A stretch of DNA of 64,000 nt. Source: FEN-1219 sp963810755. Its GTDB lineage: Bacteria; Pseudomonadota; Gammaproteobacteria; Steroidobacterales; Rariloculaceae. A program made the translations under genes and the position numbers. Positions within the stretch are counted from its first letter, which is position 1, and each line of letters begins with the position of its first letter. Location: the NCBI GenBank assembly GCA_963810755.1, contig CAWEOP010000002.1:682001-746000 (forward strand), in the 5' to 3' direction. This document shows, one piece after another, positions 25,942 through 34,082 of this stretch. Below the pieces are notes generated by a model. That model was not told the origin of the DNA. It was given only the letters and a program-made list of their open reading frames with translations, and searched no databases.

Positions 25942-27081
25942 TCACGGCGGCGCGGTTTCTTCCTGGACTTGCACGCTGCCATCAGCACCGGTGCGATAGC
26001 GGTTTCCTTCGAAACACGCGTACTCCTGCACGTAGTAATCCGCGGGAGCCCGTGCAAAACGCTTCACGGTTGACCACGGGCGCTCGAGCACCACGGGGTC
26101 GTCGAGCGTCACGTCCACCTCGAAGTAATCCGGAGTGAGCTTCTTGATCCGCATCGTGACGGTCAGTTGATCGCTGTGCGGAATTCCGGTGGTATCGACG
26201 AGCGTGTCGCCGCGCAAGCCGACGGTTCGCGTGACAAGCGTCGTACCCTCCCAGTGACCGGTGGTGTAGCCGTAATAGCTCGGTTGCAGATTTGCGGGAG
26301 GCGAACGACCGTCGAGGTAGATTCTCAACGTCGCCTCACTCCATTCGGCGTACCAATTCAGCTGGTGCGGTGCTTGAAGGATCTCCCCCGGGAACACCAT
26401 GCTCAGAAACCGGGGGAAGCCCGCGGGCAGGCACTGCGCCGTCGGGTCCGCGGTCGAGCGACCGGCCGCTGCGTCGGTCGAGCGCTGCCGCCACCGCGCC
26501 ATGTACTCCGGTTTCAACGGCGGCTTTTGACCCTCGCGCGGCACCGCGGTGTCGAAGTGAATGCCCCCATTCGCGTTCAACCACATTCCGTTGAAGTCGC
26601 GTGCGACGGCATCCGACATCGGAACCGGCTCGGGACGGGGCACGCGCTTGATCGTCGACCCGGCGAAATCGGCCAGTTGCGCTTGGTTGCCCTCGCCGAC
26701 TTGCTTGAGTCCGACCAAACGGCCGACGGGCCTGCCGCCGTGCGCCGGATGGATCTCGACCGCGACGCGATCGCCAGGCTTGAACGTGCTGCGCGTCCAA
26801 CCTTGCCGCGACAGCATGTTGATCGGGCCGAGCTCGATCTCCCAGGCTGTTTCTCGGCCGTCGTCGGAGGTCACGAACAGCCAGGAATGCGGATTGGTCC
26901 AGCGAAACTCCTGCACCTCGCCCGTCACCGTCATGGGATTCTTGTCGTCATACATCGCAAACGAGTGGTGCGCCGCGGCGGTGAACGACATCGCCAAAAG
27001 GACGAAGGCAGCTGAACCCAGCAGCCTCACGGTCGCGACTCTCCGCCACAGTCCCTGCGGCCCGATTGGAGCTGCTTTCAA
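25942..27081 (-). CDS. Natural fusion of DUF6152 and WEGDTL domains
   Basis: A 379-residue exported protein joining both families in one chain. After a signal region the mature start is HHSFAMYDDKN, with EFRWTNPHSWLFV, WEIELGPINMLSRQGW and FKPGDRVAVEIHPAHGG (DUF6152, to about residue 150). From about residue 175 the WEGDTL domain follows: DFNGMWLNANGG, AQCLPAGFPRFLSMVF, ATLRIYLDGRSPP, YTTGHWEGTTLVTRTVG, TLDDPVVLERPW and VQEYACFEGNRY. A TTG start at 27081 is preferred because GGGGAA precedes it; GTG within VATVRLLG is an alternative. It is the first gene of the receptor operon, 49 bases before the TonB receptor. Confidence 0.85.
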   Translation of the reverse strand: MKAAPIGPQGLWRRVATVRLLGSAAFVLLAMSFTAAAHHSFAMYDDKNPMTVTGEVQEFRWTNPHSWLFVTSDDGRETAWEIELGPINMLSRQGWTRSTFKPGDRVAVEIHPAHGGRPVGRLVGLKQVGEGNQAQLADFAGSTIKRVPRPEPVPMSDAVARDFNGMWLNANGGIHFDTAVPREGQKPPLKPEYMARWRQRSTDAAAGRSTADPTAQCLPAGFPRFLSMVFPGEILQAPHQLNWYAEWSEATLRIYLDGRSPPANLQPSYYGYTTGHWEGTTLVTRTVGLRGDTLVDTTGIPHSDQLTVTMRIKKLTPDYFEVDVTLDDPVVLERPWSTVKRFARAPADYYVQEYACFEGNRYRTGADGSVQVQEETAPP

Positions 27082-27498
27082 GACTCGTTCCCCTCGATGT
27101 TGTCCGTCAGAGCGCGTGATACCGGGACCACGGTCGTTTGTGAGCGACGCCAACCACCCGATCCTCTGTCCTATCGCGAGCGTCGGACAAGGTTGGAAAC
27201 GGTTGCCGAACAGTTACCAGCACTGTGATTTCGCGCCGGCGTTGTTCTCTGTGCGGTCGCTTGGGACGCGAATCTCGGCTTTTGCCCCGAGAGTGCTTTG
27301 AACGGCGATGGGAATCCCGAGCTTCTGTTGCTCGGTGACTACGGTGCGGTCGATTCGAGGAAAACGTCGCGAAGGCTGGCCCTTCCGGGGCTCGAGCAAC
27401 CGCGTCTCCCGAAACGTGAGAACAGCAGCATGGGAGCCGCCTGCCCTTGACCTGCCGCGGCAGCCCTTTGAGTATCTGGTAGTCACCTCACGTCGAAG
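27082..27498. other. Intergenic region between divergent operons
   Basis: A 417-base gap between the receptor operon (minus) and the peptidase gene (plus), so it should hold both promoters. An open minus-strand frame covers 27214-27513, but its protein has no recognised family, no signal peptide and no ribosome-binding site, so I do not call it a gene. I saw no convincing promoter, terminator or operator. Confidence 0.4.
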
Positions 27499-29781
27499 AT
27501 GGTCATGCGTCAATCCTTATCTATAGTCATCGCCACCTCGCTATGCGCAGGCTCGATCGGAGCGCAAACGCCGTCCAGTCAGACCGACGTCGAGAAGGCG
27601 TTTGACGCTTCCATCAGCCCGGATGAAATGAGCGGCTGGATGAAGACGATGGCCGCCGAACCGAACCATGTCGGTTCGGCTCACAACAAGGCCAATGCCG
27701 AATTGGTTCTGAAGCAGTTCACGGACTGGGGCTGGGACGCGAAGATCGAGACCTTCAAGGTGCTCTATCCCACGCCGGTGAGGGAGACGCTCGAGCTTAC
27801 GGGTCCGAATCGTTTCAGGGCGACGCTGACCGAGCGGCCGGTGCCGGGCGACGCAACCTCGTCGCGGACGAAAGACGAGTTGCCAGCCTATCTCGCGTTC
27901 CAAGGCGATGGCGACGTGACGGCGCCGCTCGTCTATGTGAATTACGGCATGCCGGACGATTACAAAGCGCTGCAACGGATGGGCGTCGACGTCAAAGGTA
28001 AGATCGTGATCGCGCGCTATGGAGAGGGTTGGCGCGGACTGAAACCGAAATTGGCGCAAGACCACGGCGCAATAGGCTGCATCATCTATTCCGATCCACA
28101 GGACGACGGATATTCCACCGATGACGCGTATCCGAAGGGCGCCGCGCGGCCGGCCCAGGGGTTCCAGCGCGGATCGGTAGCGGACATGACTCTCTACCCG
28201 GGCGACCCGCTGACACCCGGTATCGGCGCTACCGATGATGCGAAACGCCTAACGCGGGAAGAGGCGCCGGCGATCCTTAAGATCCCCGCAATTCCGATTT
28301 CCTACGGCGACGCGGAGCACTTTCTGAACGCGCTTCAGGGCCGGGTCGCGCCGCCAGACTTCCGGGGCTCCCTTGGCATCACTTATCACGTCGGCGGCAC
28401 GGACGCAGCGACGGTTCACCTGCAAGTCGAATCGGAGTGGTCGCTCAAGACCATCTACAACGTGGTTGCGATGATGAAGGGTTCGGAGCTTCCTGATCAG
28501 TGGGTGCTGCGCGGCAACCACCATGACGGCTGGGTTTTCGGTGCCTCCGATCCGATGAGCGGCCACATCGCGCTAATGGCTGAAGCCAAAGCAATTGGAG
28601 CGCTCGCGAGAACGGGCTGGAAGCCCAGGCGCACGCTGGTCTATCTGAGTTGGGATGCCGAGGAGCCAATGTTGTTGGGCTCGACGGAATGGGTCGAGAC
28701 CCACGCCGCCGAACTGAAGCAGAAGGGCCTCGTCTACATCAACAGCGACGGCAGCGGGCGCGGCTTCCTCGGTGTCCGAGGTAGCCATTCTCTGCAGAGC
28801 TTCGTTTCAGACGTCGCCGCCGACGTCACGGATCCGGAAACCGGCGTCTCGGTCGAAAAGCGCCTGCGCGCAAATGCCATGGTTGAGGGCACATCGTCCG
28901 ACGCCAGCGAACGCGCCAAGACCGAGGCAAAGATAGCCGCTGATCCCAATAAGGACATGCCGCTGGGTCCGCTCGGCTCCGGGTCGGACTACTCCGCCTT
29001 CCTGCAACACCTCGGCCTCGCCGCACTCGACGTCGGCTATGGAGGCGAGGATCAGAGCGACGGTATTTATCACTCCGCTTACGACACCTGGGAACATTAT
29101 TCGCGCTTCTCGGATCCAGGCTTCGTTTATGCCGGTTTACTCGCCAAGACGACCGGGCGCCTCGTCCTGCGCATGGCCGACGCCGCCCTGCCCGTTCAGC
29201 GTTATTCGGACTTCGCCGACACGGTATCCACCTATCTCGACGAGGTGAAGAAGCTCGCCGACACCAAGCGCGACACCCAGATGGAGCAAGCGAAGCTGCT
29301 GGAGGCCAACGCATTCCAGTTGTCCGATGATCCGACCAAGACCCGCGGACCGCCGACTCCGCTGAAGCCGGTGCCGTTTTTCAACCTCGCTCCGCTGGAG
29401 AACGCGGTTGCCCGCGTCGGCGCCAGCGCCAAAGCCTATGACGCCGCCCTCACCGCTAAAGGTGCGAGCCTGTCGGTCGAGACGAAGAGCAAGCTCACGG
29501 CCCTCGCCAGCCAGACTGAACAAGCGCTGACGCTGGAGACCGGGCTCCCCGGCGGGCGCGACTGGTATAAAAACATGATCTACGCGCCCGGCAGATTCAC
29601 CGGCTATGGCGCCAAGACGTTACCCGGCGTGCGCGAAGCCATCGAGGACGAACGCTGGGACGACGCCGCCACCTATTCCGAGCTGACGGCCAGCGCGCTC
29701 AACGCGTACGCAGAGAAGCTGGATGAAGGTATCGCGTTGATGGGCGGCATGGCTAATTCGGCGGGATCGAACGCGAAGTAG
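27499..29781 (+). CDS. Exported M28-family peptidase, glutamate carboxypeptidase II-like
   Basis: A 760-residue zinc metallopeptidase of the N-acetylated alpha-linked acidic dipeptidase/PSMA type. Signal peptide to about residue 22 (SIGAQ). A protease-associated domain is inserted near 140-320 (VNYGMPDDYKALQRM, GKIVIARYG, GAIGCIIYSDP). The M28 core shows paired-zinc ligands in GNHHDGWVFGASDP, SWDAEEPMLLGSTEW, VYINSDGSG and the late histidine in IYHSAYDTWEHY. The C-terminal helical dimerisation domain ends at 760. It should trim acidic C-terminal residues from peptides in the periplasm. Length matches the family (about 700-760). The start could also be the ATG at 27505. Confidence 0.93.
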   Translation: MVMRQSLSIVIATSLCAGSIGAQTPSSQTDVEKAFDASISPDEMSGWMKTMAAEPNHVGSAHNKANAELVLKQFTDWGWDAKIETFKVLYPTPVRETLELTGPNRFRATLTERPVPGDATSSRTKDELPAYLAFQGDGDVTAPLVYVNYGMPDDYKALQRMGVDVKGKIVIARYGEGWRGLKPKLAQDHGAIGCIIYSDPQDDGYSTDDAYPKGAARPAQGFQRGSVADMTLYPGDPLTPGIGATDDAKRLTREEAPAILKIPAIPISYGDAEHFLNALQGRVAPPDFRGSLGITYHVGGTDAATVHLQVESEWSLKTIYNVVAMMKGSELPDQWVLRGNHHDGWVFGASDPMSGHIALMAEAKAIGALARTGWKPRRTLVYLSWDAEEPMLLGSTEWVETHAAELKQKGLVYINSDGSGRGFLGVRGSHSLQSFVSDVAADVTDPETGVSVEKRLRANAMVEGTSSDASERAKTEAKIAADPNKDMPLGPLGSGSDYSAFLQHLGLAALDVGYGGEDQSDGIYHSAYDTWEHYSRFSDPGFVYAGLLAKTTGRLVLRMADAALPVQRYSDFADTVSTYLDEVKKLADTKRDTQMEQAKLLEANAFQLSDDPTKTRGPPTPLKPVPFFNLAPLENAVARVGASAKAYDAALTAKGASLSVETKSKLTALASQTEQALTLETGLPGGRDWYKNMIYAPGRFTGYGAKTLPGVREAIEDERWDDAATYSELTASALNAYAEKLDEGIALMGGMANSAGSNAK

Positions 29782-29869
29782 CAGCGGGGTTGACGACACG
29801 GGTAGGGTTCCAGGCAACATCACGAGCATCGAAGCGACCGGCCCCTCAACCGCGTCGAGGTTATCCTCC

Positions 29870-30835
29870 ATGCTCGTCAATAGCGTCGTCTACCAGAACG
29901 GCGTCCGAATCGCGGGAATCGCATCGAGCGAAATCCACGAGTACGTCATGCGCCCCGACAGCTTCGTGTGGGTCGCGCTGCACGAGCCGGAGGCCGCGAC
30001 ACTCGATCAGATGCAGGAGGAATTCGGGCTACATCCGCTCGCAGTGGAAGATGCTCGTCACGGCCACGAGCGGCCCAAGCTGGAAGAGTACGGCAATTCG
30101 CTGTTTGCCGTGCTGCACATGATCGAGCGAGACGGGAGCGACCTTAGAGTGGGTGAAGTCGACATCTTCGTCGGCCCCAACTATGTGCTTTCGGTGCGCA
30201 GCCGGGCGGACAAGGGCTTCCAAGACGTGCGCGCCCGGTGCGAGCGTGAGCCTGAGCTCCTGCGCCATGGGTCCGGTTACGTTCTCTATGCTCTGATGGA
30301 TGCCGTCGTAGACCGGTACTTCCCGGCCCTCGAAGCTCTCGAAGCCGAGCTCGAGGGCATCGAAGAGCGGATCTTCGACAACGCGTCCCCGAGGGCGAAC
30401 ATCGAGGCCCTCTACGCTCTGAAGCGGCGACTCATGATCGTGAAGCATGCGGTCGCGCCCCTACTCGAGAGCGTCGGCAACCTGACGGGCGGTCGAGTAC
30501 CGACGATGTGCAGCGGTATCCGTGAATACTTTCGCGACGTCTACGATCACTTACTGCGCCTCAACCAGGAGGCGGAGAGTGTCCGCGAGACCATCGGCAC
30601 GGCGATCTCCGTAAACCTGTCCATGATCACGCTGCAGGAAAACGAGACGATGAAGCGTCTGGCCGCTTACGCTGCGCTCATAGCGGTCCCCACACTGATT
30701 GCCGGAATCTACGGCATGAACTTCGCGCACATGCCCGAGCTCGATTGGCGCTACGGCTACGGACTGATCATGGGGATCATGGTTCTCGTCGATGTCGCGA
30801 TCTTTTTCCGCTTGCGCAAGGCGCGCTGGCTTTAG
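29870..30835 (+). CDS. corA: CorA-family magnesium/divalent cation channel
   Basis: A 321-residue inner-membrane protein. The cytoplasmic funnel occupies residues 1-255 (FVWVALHEPEAATLDQMQEE, FGLHPLAVEDARHGHERPK). Two C-terminal helices bracket the signature YGMNF (about residue 281), followed by an acidic loop (HMPELDW) and a short basic tail. This is the pore arrangement of CorA, a pentameric Mg2+/Co2+/Ni2+ channel. It follows the peptidase by 88 bases and could be co-transcribed, though no functional link is evident. Length and motif are normal. Confidence 0.95.
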   Translation: MLVNSVVYQNGVRIAGIASSEIHEYVMRPDSFVWVALHEPEAATLDQMQEEFGLHPLAVEDARHGHERPKLEEYGNSLFAVLHMIERDGSDLRVGEVDIFVGPNYVLSVRSRADKGFQDVRARCEREPELLRHGSGYVLYALMDAVVDRYFPALEALEAELEGIEERIFDNASPRANIEALYALKRRLMIVKHAVAPLLESVGNLTGGRVPTMCSGIREYFRDVYDHLLRLNQEAESVRETIGTAISVNLSMITLQENETMKRLAAYAALIAVPTLIAGIYGMNFAHMPELDWRYGYGLIMGIMVLVDVAIFFRLRKARWL

Positions 30836-31023
30836 GGACTGCGGGCGGTCGCGCACTCTGGTTGGCACTTGGAGTAAGGCTCCCTGTCCTTTGATTTGCG
30901 CCCGGTGGTCCTGGCCGATAAGCTCCGCGCACAGCAACGCTCGTCCGCCCGCACTGTGACGCATCACGACGCACCGTCGCGAGCACATCTTCGCGAATTC
31001 AAACAGATCACCGAGGGCCGCTC

Positions 31024-32073
31024 ATGAGCGACGCCAAAGACCTCATCAACCAAATCCTGAACCGCCGCCCGCGCGGCCCACGCGGTGTCGCGCCGCCGGG
31101 CGGCAACGCGCCCACGGTTCAGCCGAAAGCCCTCATTGCGGGACTCGCCGTGCTGTTGGTGATTTGGGCTGCGGCGACCTCCCTATATACAGTGCAACCT
31201 GAGGAACGCGCCGTCGTCAAACGCTTCGGCCGAGTGACCGGCATAGCCGACCCCGGGTTGCATTTCAAGCTGCCGTTCGGCGTCGACTCGGTTCAGATCG
31301 TAGCCACGGAGCGGGTGCTCAAGCAGGAATTCGGATTTCGCACGGAGAACTCCGATGACCGGCGTTCCCAGTTCGCCGGCGGTTTTCCCGACGAGTCGCT
31401 GATGCTCACCGGTGACCTGAACATCATTCAAGTCGAATGGGTCGTGCAGTATCGAATCGACGACGCGGTCCAGTTTCTATACAGCATGCGCGAACCGACG
31501 AAGACCCTCCGCGACCTGTCCGAGTCGGTGATGAGGCGCGTCGTCGGCAACCGGATCGGCAGCGACGTGCTGACCGTCGGGCGCATCGAAATCGCGAACA
31601 CGGCGCGGGACGAGATCCAGGAGGCGATGGAACGCTACGAGAACGGCATTCGGGTCATCGCCGTGCAGCTACAGGACGTCGTGCCGCCGGCGCGCGTGCA
31701 GCCAGCCTTCAACGAGGTGAACGAGGCGCGACAGGAGCTCGAGCGAATGGTCAACGATGCGACGCGGCAAGCGAATGAGGTCATTCCGCGCGCTGACGGC
31801 ACCGCAAAACGTACGATTTCGGAAGCGGAAGGCTACGCCACGGAGCGGGTCAATCGCGCGCTCGGCGAAGCGGCACGCTTCACGGCCGTGCTGGCGGAAT
31901 ATCGCAGCGTCCCCGAGGTGACGCGGGCGCGGCTCTACCTCGAAACGCTCACGAACGTCCTGCCGAAAATCGGCTCCGTTGTCGTCGTGCAGGAGGGGCA
32001 AGTCTCGCCGCTGCCTCTGCTGAACCTACGCGATGCTCAACGGCTGCCTCAAAACACGGTAGCGAAGCCATGA
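31024..32073 (+). CDS. hflK: HflK, SPFH-domain subunit of the FtsH-regulating complex
   Basis: A 349-residue inner-membrane protein with a Gly/Pro/Arg-rich cytoplasmic N-terminus, one helix at about 38-60 (ALIAGLAVLLVIWAAATSLY) and a periplasmic SPFH/prohibitin domain (VQPEERAVVKRFGRV, ADPGLHFKLPFG, LNIIQVEWVVQYRI), ending in a coiled-coil region rich in Ala/Glu/Arg. HflK and HflC assemble a cage around the FtsH protease and limit its access to membrane substrates. The stop overlaps the hflC start by 4 bases (ATGA). The hflX/hfq genes that precede hflKC in many gammaproteobacteria are absent here. Confidence 0.96.
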   Translation: MSDAKDLINQILNRRPRGPRGVAPPGGNAPTVQPKALIAGLAVLLVIWAAATSLYTVQPEERAVVKRFGRVTGIADPGLHFKLPFGVDSVQIVATERVLKQEFGFRTENSDDRRSQFAGGFPDESLMLTGDLNIIQVEWVVQYRIDDAVQFLYSMREPTKTLRDLSESVMRRVVGNRIGSDVLTVGRIEIANTARDEIQEAMERYENGIRVIAVQLQDVVPPARVQPAFNEVNEARQELERMVNDATRQANEVIPRADGTAKRTISEAEGYATERVNRALGEAARFTAVLAEYRSVPEVTRARLYLETLTNVLPKIGSVVVVQEGQVSPLPLLNLRDAQRLPQNTVAKP

Positions 32074-33014
32074 AGAACGTAACGTACGTCGTCCTGGCTC
32101 TCGTAGTCGCCTTGCTATTGATGACACGCACTGCGTTCGTCGTCGATCAAGCCGAGCAGGCGATCATCGTTCAACTCGGCGAGCCGGTGGGCGACATCAT
32201 CACCGACCCCGGCCTGCACTGGCGCCTGCCGTTCATCCAGGATGTCCGGCGCTTCGACAAACGCCTGCTCGATTGGGACGGCGACGTAAGTCAAATCCCG
32301 ACGCTCGGACGCGAGTTCATCATCGTCGACACGACTGCACGATGGCGGATCACCGATCCGCTGCAGTTCCTGCGATCGGTGCGCGACGAGGCTGGCGCTC
32401 GGACGCGTTTGGACGACGTCCTCGACTCGGCGGCGCGCGACATCGTGTCCGGTACCGAGCTCGAGGAGATCGTGCGATCGGCGGACTGGCAAGTGGACGT
32501 TTCGCAGCTCACATTGGAGGACGCGGCCGCGCTCGAGGAAGCGGACCTGCAGCGGCCGAAGAAGGGCCGCGGGCAGCTGGAGCGAGACATCCTCGCAACG
32601 GCATCGCAGCAGATGCCCAACATCGGCATCGAGATCGTGGACGTGCGGATCAAGCGCATCAACTACATCGAATCCGTGCGCGGTCAAGTCGAAAGCCGAA
32701 TGATCTCGGAGCGCCAAAGCATCGCGGCGCGCTTTCGCTCCGAGGGCGAAGGCCGCAGCCAGGAAATTCTCGGCAACATGGGGAAAGAGCTGCGCCGAAT
32801 CAGCTCGGAGGCCGAGCGTCGCGCCCAAGAAATCATCGGCGCCGCCGACGCGCAAGCGACGAAGATATACGGCGAAGCCTACGGCCGGGATCCCGCCTTC
32901 TATGCGTTCTCCAAGACTCTCGAAAGCTATTCGACGCTTGGTGAGAACACCACCCTCATGATCGACGCCGAGTCGGAGTTCTTCCGGTATCTCGAATCGA
33001 CCGCAGGTCGTTAA
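32070..33014 (+). CDS. hflC: HflC, SPFH-domain partner of HflK
   Basis: A 314-residue protein with an N-terminal membrane anchor (TYVVLALVVALLLMTRTAFVV) and a periplasmic SPFH domain (AIIVQLGEPVGDIITDPGLHWRLPF). The family-typical RIKRINYIESV and SERQSIAARFRSEGEGRSQE stretch leads into the coiled coil. The C-terminus has the usual SEFFRYL ending. It partners HflK, whose gene it overlaps, in the membrane cage that modulates FtsH. The gene converges on the Ehr operon; no strong terminator hairpin is visible in the 113 bases after its stop. Confidence 0.96.
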   Translation: MKNVTYVVLALVVALLLMTRTAFVVDQAEQAIIVQLGEPVGDIITDPGLHWRLPFIQDVRRFDKRLLDWDGDVSQIPTLGREFIIVDTTARWRITDPLQFLRSVRDEAGARTRLDDVLDSAARDIVSGTELEEIVRSADWQVDVSQLTLEDAAALEEADLQRPKKGRGQLERDILATASQQMPNIGIEIVDVRIKRINYIESVRGQVESRMISERQSIAARFRSEGEGRSQEILGNMGKELRRISSEAERRAQEIIGAADAQATKIYGEAYGRDPAFYAFSKTLESYSTLGENTTLMIDAESEFFRYLESTAGR

Positions 33015-33127
33015 GCTCGCCCTCCCCGGACACGGTCAACAAGAGCACGGCCGCTTACGCCGGCTCTGGAAAGCGCGCGGCTGCCGAGGATCCGACGAAC
33101 TCGATGCAGCCTGGGTCCTTGGAGCGC

Positions 33128-33530
33128 TTAGTAAATCGGTCGCGATCGCACTTGAAACCACGAAATGCGCTCGGCCAAGTCATGAATGTCCACGGGCGTT
33201 TCGACCAACGCATCGCCGCCATGCAGGTAGAGCGACTCTCCTAAAGGGTCTGTCGACACGAGCATTCGACACGATTAACCAGCTCCTCGGTGTCGTCCGA
33301 CGCAACGCATCCAGGAACCGAAGACACTCTTCATTGACCAAGTCGGCCGCGACGAACAAAACACAAAAGTGAGTTTGTCTGACGGACTGCAACGCGTCGT
33401 CAGTGCTCTGCGCCACGCGAACCGAGATTCCCTGGCACGCCAGTTGCTCGGCGATCTTTTGAGCGTTCGCTAGGTGCGGATCAAACACGAGGGTTGGAAA
33501 CAACCCCGCATCTGGAATCAGCGGCTGCAT
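33128..33530 (-). pseudogene. Receiver-like domain gene broken by a 13-bp duplication
   Basis: A small response-regulator receiver-like protein at the 3' end of the Ehr operon, 6 bases after the HyfI-like gene. The open frame (start ATG 33530) gives LVFDPHLANAQKIAEQLACQ, HFCVLFVAADLVNEECLRFL and TPRSWLIVS, then runs out of homology and stops at 33180. The missing C-terminus (TDPLGESLYLHGGDALVETP, then VDIHDLAERISWFQVRSRPI) lies in the neighbouring frame and stops at 33128. The break is explained by a 13-bp duplication-like insertion bounded by the direct repeat GTGTCGA (complement of 33266-33272 and 33253-33259); removing 13 bases restores one frame of about 129 residues. The usual phospho-acceptor aspartate pocket is only partly recognisable. 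Confidence 0.65.
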
Positions 33531-33536
33531 CGGACG

Positions 33537-34079
33537 CTACCTCAGATCGGGACCTCCAGACGTTGTAGGCGCACGCCGCCCTGCTATGGCCGTGAGAATA
33601 CCGGCGAGAATCCGACTCGGGCTCGGAGGGCAGCCCGGCACCGCGACATCGACGGGGATCACGTTGGCCACGCGCCCCGCGCTCGCATAGCTCTCGCCGA
33701 AAATGCCGCCGGTGCAACCGCAATCGCCGACCGCAACTACGAGCTTGGGCTCGGGGGTCGCTTCGTATGTCCGTTTGAGCGCGAGCTCCATGTTACGCGA
33801 CACGGGTCCGGTCACGAGCAACAGGTCTGCGTGCCGCGGACTCGCGACGAATTTGATACCCAATCCCTCGATGTTGTAGATCGGATTGTTAAGCGCGTGG
33901 ATCTCAAGCTCACAGCCGTTGCAGGAGCCGGCGTCGACCTGACGGATGCAGAGCGCTCGCCCGAGGATGCGGCGAATCTCCTCGTGTAGGCGCTCGGCAA
34001 CGCGCAGCGCGTCGTCCACGGCCGGCGGAGGCTCGCTCACGATACCGATCGATCCGATCTTGTGGAGTGTCTTCCACAT
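33537..34079 (-). CDS. NuoB/HyfI-like small subunit of an Ehr complex
   Basis: A 180-residue iron-sulfur subunit of the NuoB/hydrogenase small-subunit family. Four cysteines expected to hold one 4Fe-4S cluster are present: C53 and C56 in GSCNGCELE, C120 in VGDCGC and C150 in VPGCPPSP. The cluster is the one next to the catalytic or quinone site in hydrogenases and complex I. It starts 3 bases after the large-subunit gene and precedes the broken receiver gene. The cluster is retained although the partner subunit lost its NiFe site, so electron transfer to or from this cluster is probably still the purpose. Confidence 0.88.
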   Translation of the reverse strand: MWKTLHKIGSIGIVSEPPPAVDDALRVAERLHEEIRRILGRALCIRQVDAGSCNGCELEIHALNNPIYNIEGLGIKFVASPRHADLLLVTGPVSRNMELALKRTYEATPEPKLVVAVGDCGCTGGIFGESYASAGRVANVIPVDVAVPGCPPSPSRILAGILTAIAGRRAPTTSGGPDLR

Positions 34080-34082
34080 GAG

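Noticed and set aside
27214..27513. 99-residue minus-strand open frame before the peptidase gene
   Set aside because: No family, no ribosome-binding site, and it runs antisense into the peptidase start.
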